From: Leucogyrophana mollusca | Taxonomy: Eukaryota > Basidiomycota > Agaricomycetes > Boletales | DNA: 64,000 nucleotides | Assembly: GCA_021014945.1 (NCBI GenBank) | Contig: MU266394.1 | Location: forward strand, 62,001-126,000 | Direction of reading: 5' to 3' | In this document: piece by piece, positions 57,810-64,000 of the stretch | How the letters are laid out: each line of letters begins with the position of its first letter | How positions within the stretch are numbered: the first letter of the stretch is position 1 | Translations under genes and position numbers: made by a program | The notes under the pieces: generated by a model | Told to the model about the DNA's origin: nothing | What the model saw: the letters and a program-made list of their open reading frames with translations, nothing else | Databases searched by the model: none

Positions 57810-60800
57810 ATGAGTCGGGTACTGGTACAACGCTCTTTTGAAAACTTTGCGCTACTTCAAGCTGCGTCCGAGGGAAATTTATCTGGGGTGCAGGACGCTC
57901 TCAAATCTGGCGCGGACATCAACGCGTCCGATCACTCTGGCAGAACCGTGCTGACGTGCGCTCTCACTGCAGACAGGTCAGCATTGTTACCTTTTTACCG
58001 TGGAGCGCGCGCATTGGCGCTCATACCATGACAAACAGATGGGAGACAATTGACGCGTCTGACGCGTCGTTCATGTCAAAGGACCGTCTAGATGTCCTAC
58101 GATTAGTGGTTTCCCATCCAGATATATCCCTCTACACCCTCAATGCCCCCCAAGACTCCATCAACGACGTAACACCCCTTGGAATGGCTGCATGGCTTGA
58201 CATGCCCCCTGCCGTAGATGCTCTTCTCGAATGCAGCGCAGGAGCAGTGTCCGTCGATGGCATGGACACCGATGGCGCCACACCGCTCATGTGTAAGTCG
58301 CAAGATTATGCTGTTGGCCTTGGCTGAATTATCGAACAGATGCAGCGCGGGACGGCAGACTTGAGGTCGTCCAGCAGCTTGTAAGTGATTATATATCACT
58401 CTGGTTTCGATTCGAGGCTTACGCGTATCGCACTAGCTCGCTCACGCCGCGCGACCGGATTCGAGAGATAGAAATCATCGCTCCTCTGTCCAGTTTGCTC
58501 TACCGCACCCCCGCGTACTTTGGTCGTGTGAATACGCCCTACGCTGCCACCGCTGGCGCGAGAGCGAGGTAAGTGCCAAGGAATGTCTTCATCGGCACCT
58601 TACATTAATACTTGCTGTAGATGGGTAACAAGAGAGGTCTTACACCACATAGTGGCCTCAACATCAGTCAAATATCTCCGTATATATCCGCCTCCTCGCC
58701 AAGCTTCCCTACCTCGGCCATGTTCTCCCCCCAAATCACATCACGCCTCACCGATTCGATTGTACAAGCTGTACTCGCTTCCGATATCCCCGTCCTTTAC
58801 TCATTGTTGTTTCCATCATCACCCCCATGTTCGGCCATCGAGCCCCAACCAGTTGTTGTAAATCTACCTGACCCGGAAGGATGGAGCGCCATCCACTATT
58901 GTGTCTCTGTACAACGACCCTCTATCGAGGTTCTCGACGCTCTTTATCGTGCTGGAGCCGACGTTAGCCTGTTCACGGCTGTCGAAGACTATACACCGCT
59001 CCACTGCCTCGCTCACTTGGCCCGCGTCGTCGACAACCTCCCCGAGTCCACCCAATCTTTGTATCAATTCATTGTACATCTGATCCGCGACCTTCGTGCT
59101 CCGCTATCAGCACGAGACAAGGATGACGAGACGTGTATGCACATCGCCGCCGAGCACGGCGAATGTATTGAGGTACTTGTGGCCTTTCTTGATTGTGACA
59201 CCACGGGTGCAGTGCAGAATCTACGCAACTCGAGGGGGTGGGTCTTGCCTATCTCTTTCGCCCGTAACGTTGTTGACTCAGGCTATCCAGGCTTACGCCC
59301 CTTGAAGTAGCCAAACCCCACTTTCGGGCTGCGTTTGGGGAAGTATTCAGGCCCCAATCTTCGCTCTCGGACCGCACAATTCGGCCGGCCACATCTCTTG
59401 CTTCCATAACTTCATTCTCGGGGTGGGCGTCTCCTGCGCCCTCGGCTGCCACACGAGAAACAGCCACTCACCTTCCGCACGACTTCGACGTTACCTCATT
59501 ATCCGAGCGCCTACTGGATAATTTCCACCATGTCTCCAAAGAGCTGCAGTTCGCGCGTGACCCTGCAGAGCTCGATGGCTTCCAGCGACTTCTGAAGAAC
59601 GCGTCGCAAACCGGAGATGACGTTCTCGCGCACTTCCGCAGTCAATGCGATGAGGCTGCGAAGGAACTTCGCGATATGAGAGAAGTTCTCAACGATGTTG
59701 ACCGTTTATGGAACAATATATCCCATGACGTGGAGGAGCAAGTGAAGTCTTATCCTGGCGGACGATGCGTTGGGTTCTGTTTGGGACGCATGAGATTGCC
59801 GAGAGGATCGGAAGACTCGCAGACGACAGCCGTCGAGATTGAGGTTGATGCGAAGCATTCACCAAAAGAAGTCATCCCCGTAGAGTTCAAGGACGTTGCA
59901 GTGCTTACGGACTGTCTACCACCGCTATCGTTCGAGACCACATCAACCGCTGGTGCGCGTACTGTTCCATGGCCAGAGTGGCTCGACTCCTTCATCCTTA
60001 GCGCGGACTCCACGACTTACAAGGCGCATCTCGCCAACCTCATCGAGATCGAGCGAGAAATTATGTCTCGTGAGGCGATTTCCTCTCTCGAAGACAAGAT
60101 TCCATCCAAAGAAACCAAGCTAAAGAGCCTGCTCAAAAGCCGGAAACGTTACGAGAAGGTGGAGAAGAGCGGGGCTTCGAAGCTGAAGGCATGGCTAAAG
60201 AAGAAAATTGTCGCGGAGAAGCCTCTTCGACTGCAAATCACCTACGACCTGGAGGACCGCAGCTGTGCGGTGGGGAGAGAGGTGAAGGATGACTTGGTCC
60301 GAATCTCATTTGGCACCGACGACTGTCAAAAACCTCTTACCGGCGCATCACAGCTGGAGCACTTGCAGTGCGAAGCACATTCATCTCCTGTGGTCTTAGC
60401 TGCTGCTAGTCGCGATCTCTCTGGCATAGATGAGTGCCTGCATGGTGTAGGTGACAATTACCCCTTGATATACTCGCCGCTCATATATGATTTCCCACAG
60501 GTGGACCATCTGATCTCAACTGCTTGTCATTCTATTTCTCGTGCAGAAAGGATAATCAAGAGAACAGTGAAGGTGAAGATCCTTCTGCGTTCCATTCGAT
60601 CAACCGAAACTGACATCCGCCTAGACGCGAGAAGCATCCATCGAGAAACTTCGCCTGCGTCATATCCCCGTGTACGACGATATTTTCGCCTTCTCCCCGG
60701 ACAAGATCCACGCCTCCGCATTCTCTGGCGTCGTGAGCTGTTCCGGATATCTCTCCCCCCCTTCAAGCAACGTATCCTCGCGTTCCTCGTCTGCCCAGTC

Positions 60801-60990
60801 TTCTACCGTGTCACTCGCCTCCACTTTGAGAGAGGACGAAGACGAGGACTCGCGCGTACTCCGACGACTACTTCTACGAAAAATTGGTGCACGAGTAGAC
60901 GGCGCATTTGACGAAATAGACCGAGCTAACATCTGGCTCCGGATCGTGAAAGAAGTCCTTCGCGATCTGAAAAATCGGACTTTCTTGTAG
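57810..60990 (+). CDS. Ankyrin-repeat protein, function unknown
   Basis: Multi-exon gene starting MSRVLVQRSFENFALLQAA. N-terminal ankyrin repeats include LQAASEGNLSGVQDALKSGA, TPLGMAAWLDMPPAVDALL, and ATPLMYAARDGRLEVVQQLL, which spans an intron. A second group lies in the middle: GWSAIHYCVSVQRPSIEVL, YTPLHCLAHLARV, and ETCMHIAAEHGECIEVLV. The C-terminal half is not ankyrin. It is helical and charged, with probable coiled coil (ARDPAELDGFQRLLKNASQ, CDEAAKELRDMREVLNDVDR and the lysine-rich SLLKSRKRYEKVEKSG). A Ser-rich tail ends in IVKEVLRDLKNRTFL. The junctions I checked (57976/58039 and around 58306-58371) keep frame. I do not recognise a characterised orthologue. Such proteins usually act as scaffolds, but this is inference. 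Confidence 0.8.
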
Positions 60991-61249
60991 GTGTGGACTG
61001 CATCTAGTCTGTATGTTATTGTAGTAACGTATGTAAGTATTGTACATTATTGCTCATCTCTATAGATAGATCACTCGCATTGTTGTAGCATGTAGATATT
61101 CCGCATGGACATCGCACTTTCAGCTTTTTGCATTTTTGACTTGTGGGATGTGGTCATTTCGTTTCGTCGATCGATAGAGCTCTCGATTGTCATATTCGTG
61201 CATCAATATACTGCCTAAACAAATAGATATCTTGGAGCATCATCTCCTC

Positions 61250-64000
61250 TTCGGCTCTGTCAACCTGCGCGCGAACGCCTCCCGACATTGGTAATGTGTG
61301 ACTTCCCCGCTGTACCGGAAAGTTATCAGTGATCAGTGGCGCAGACAGGCAGCGCGAAAAAGGTTTTCATACCGAGGGGCATGGACCGCAATAACACTAT
61401 TTCCGAGGCGTTTATGGCACTGCGGGCATCTAAGAAAATTTTAAATGCTGTTGGGCCTGAAGCGCAGCAGGTCACTTACATTCGACTATCAGTCACCTTC
61501 ACTCGTCTCGCCTCCAGGAACATTAACTTCTGTGCAATCTGCTCATTTCGGGCTTTATGGATCTCACGAGAGACATGGCTGCCAAAGATAGGTGCTCGGA
61601 GGGCTTCTTGTAGAAATGGTCGCACGTCCCGCGCTGTTACGAGTGGAGGGAGGAGTTGTAGGGTCTCAACCGGATCTAAACGCGGGCTGTGTCGACCAAT
61701 GAGTTCTAGAGCTGGTTGGAGGAGACTCTGTGATAGTTTGACCGTAGGCCGAAGGTAGAGCTTCAGCAAAGTCAAGAAAATGCCGTGGGTTGGGCTACCC
61801 GATTGATATATTCGTTTACAGTACCTAGCGTAGGGTGAGGAAAGCAGGTTAAATTATGACCATTGCACGACGCACTCTTCGGCCTTCAAGTAGTCTTGCA
61901 GCTTGTACACGTAAAGTTCGAGTGCATGCTCGTGTCTGCCCATACGACCCAGCAAAATCGCCCGAGCTTCGAAAAGATCTGCCAAGATGGTGAATTGCAG
62001 CAGCGTTGGCCGGAATGCAGGGATTTCTTTACCTTCTGACGACAATAAACCATATAACCGATCGGGGCGGTAGTAGTTCGTAGTATTAATGAAATGGAGT
62101 AGCTTCGAGTATACAGAAGCCTGTGCGTCTGCTCGAATGTTAGGTCAACGCGAGAAGCAATTGCGCAAGTAACCCATGAACGTACTCTCATCCTTCCGTT
62201 TCTTCGCAGTCAGCGTCATTTTCAGGTATAGTTCAGCTAGCCGATCATGGAAGATAGAGCCATGTTCTTCCTTCTCTTCGATAAGATATTCAAGGTATCT
62301 GGCGGATATTTGTGGGTCGATCTTTTCCAGATAGTCGGCTACTGGAGCGTGAGGTAACTCGACATCGTCCGATGTAAAGATCTAGATGTATAGTGAGGCA
62401 GGTCCCCACAGCTGCGGTTCATGCGAGGAAATATTGCGTACCTCAAACGCCATATTGCGGTCTTGTTGGAATATCCAGCGCGAAGACTCAAAGATTTGGT
62501 CCAAGTACTCGGGACCTAACTTCTGAAGGTAAGATATTGAAGGCTGAAGCTTGTCTCGTATATCGGTCTCGGTCTCGCTCAGGCTATAAGGAAATATTAT
62601 TGCAGGAAGATCCGTAGATGCTGAGAGACGCACTGTCGAAGCAAGTCCAAAGCTTTCGCGTGCATCTTCTTTCCATTGTAGAGAAACACAAGCTCAGCAA
62701 ATTTCTGTACTACCGTCAGCAGTGTCCTCACAGAATGAGAGTCCTTTGAGACACGTACCTCACGCACACGAAGTTCTTCTTCGACTTCTGACACCTCACA
62801 CCAATTGGCCACACGACAAAGCGGGCCCACCAAAGCAGGCCTAATTATAAGATATGATTTGAAAAGTGCTGTATCCACAATCTGCGCGAATCGTATCAGC
62901 TGTTCGGGAGTGAGGGACGATAGGGGTATATTCGGCAAGGCGAATAGATCCTGCGTGGACGTCTCGGACAAGAACGGCAGCTTGTGGGACTGGGCAGGCG
63001 TAATATTGACGGCAGCAAGTGCACCAGCTACCTTTGGGCGGCGGTCGGTGAGATAGCGCCACAGAGTCTCCACGGAGCGACTGAAGTCATCTGTGTCCAG
63101 CCTTAAAAAAAACCTTATGAATAATGGCGACGTCATACATACCTGTAGGCCGTTGTTTCTTCCTGCCGCTCAAAGATACCGTATCATCGTCTTTAGACGC
63201 CGAAGGTAGAAGCGAACCGAAAGACGTTTTCATTCTTCCGCGGACGGAACCAGTAGGTGATGGCGACCTCTCCAACGCATCAGCCAGCTTCTCTCCGCTG
63301 CCTTCTTTGTCCTCCTTGGATGTCTCACTCGATTTGGTCGACATGGTGTCCTCTGCCTTTGGATTGACGGGGCCTCCAAATAATGGTATCCATTCGTCTG
63401 GGGAGACTGCTAGGCGGCCGGCAACACGCTCAGGATATAGAGCCACTACTTTAGCAGGGTTGAGGTCAAGCTCGAGGAAAGTATTGATAGCGTCGTCAAA
63501 TTTTCCCAATCGGAACTGTGCCACTGCGTTCAAGGCGCGTATTCGAATCTGTCTTTGCTCCTAGCGAGCCACTTGAGGAACCATATGGCGTTTTGGATCG
63601 GGACATACCTTATCGTGGAGTATCGCTGGATCAAGTGTATCTAAAAGGGAGAGCGCATCGGCATACGCCCCACGCTGCACGAGCTCGTCTACTTGCTCTC
63701 CCCAGGACCTCATACTCAGCTGCCATATCGAGCTGCCCTCGATACCAACTGCGGTACGGTCTGTTGGGGTTGCTATGAGGTACAGTGGGGACTTGGCAGA
63801 TGGGGATGGGGTCATGAGACGGATGGAACAAGTGGCGGTGGTTGACGCTGGGGCAGAAGATGGTTGAGGGAAGGGGAATGCAAGGGTTTGCACAGGGAGC
63901 GTGGATATCGACGATGTGATCTGAATGACAGGAGTAGGTGACGTGGTGGGTAAACTATTTGAAGAAGGAAGAGTAGGGCTCCCAGTTTCTGTGGCTTGGA
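61250..64000 (-). CDS. VPS39: VPS39/Vam6, HOPS complex subunit, 3' part
   Basis: Subunit of the HOPS tethering complex for fusion at the vacuole; in yeast Vam6 also contacts mitochondria and Gtr GTPases. The gene enters from the right edge, so its N-terminal citron-homology start is outside. Visible parts are the end of the CNH region and then clathrin-repeat-like helices (QVDELVQRGAYADALSLLD, AQFRLGKFDDAINTFLELD). These continue with a Vps39 domain-1-like region (TALFKSYLIIRPALVGPLCR) and EARAILLGRMGRHEHALELYV. At the 3' end is RRVKVTDSRICPQCHKRLGNSVIAV, a zinc-binding CPxCHK, then HAPRGEVTHYQCREAFARRL and the stop at 61250. The last intron joins APR to GEVTHYQC. A disordered insert lies at 63150-63370 (SSETSKEDKEGSGEKL). 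Converges on the ankyrin gene. Confidence 0.92.

Overview
The window is nuclear DNA from a filamentous basidiomycete, most likely an agaricomycete. Almost every gene is split by many introns of about 50-60 bp with GT-AG ends. Genes are close together on both strands. The fatty acid synthase is one fused beta-alpha polypeptide, an arrangement known from Basidiomycota. No rRNA, tRNA, CRISPR array or convincing transposon was found.

Layout, left to right: 5' part of a class II DnaJ/Hsp40 (-, runs off the left edge); VTC1 (+); a 21-exon fused type I fatty acid synthase of 3925 aa (+, 4219-17058); an NMN-adenylyltransferase-like protein (-); the mRNA-export helicase DBP5 (+); cytochrome P450 A (-); a CorA-like Mg2+ transporter-family protein (-); P450 B (+); a glycosyltransferase-like protein related to the N-terminal part of L-arabinokinases (-); a paladin-like protein with three CX5R phosphatase P-loops (+); a Ser/Thr-rich single-pass membrane protein (+); the polyphosphate polymerase subunit VTC4 (-); the Rag GTPase GTR2 (+); P450 C (-); an AT-hook/Myb-like nuclear protein (+); the mRNA export receptor MEX67 (+); an ankyrin-repeat protein (+); and the 3' part of VPS39 (-, runs off the right edge).

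Exon boundaries were rebuilt by hand from splice signals and family alignment from memory. For VTC1, FAS, DBP5, the three P450s, CorA-like, the glycosyltransferase-like gene, GTR2, the membrane protein and the AT-hook gene, the spliced lengths come out as whole codons with an intact frame.

Shared themes: several products work at the vacuole or in nutrient and phosphate handling (VTC1, VTC4, GTR2, VPS39, possibly the paladin-like protein), and two belong to the mRNA export route (DBP5, MEX67). The most distinctive accessory feature is the dispersed P450 trio. B and C share almost identical exon lengths. A shows an extra intron that leaves a 14-nt exon, and an ambiguous splice across its haem-binding motif. 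I see no clear biosynthetic cluster and no obviously new multi-gene system. The items most worth following up are the P450 splice details, the 9-nt microexon in VTC4 and the three-P-loop paladin homologue.
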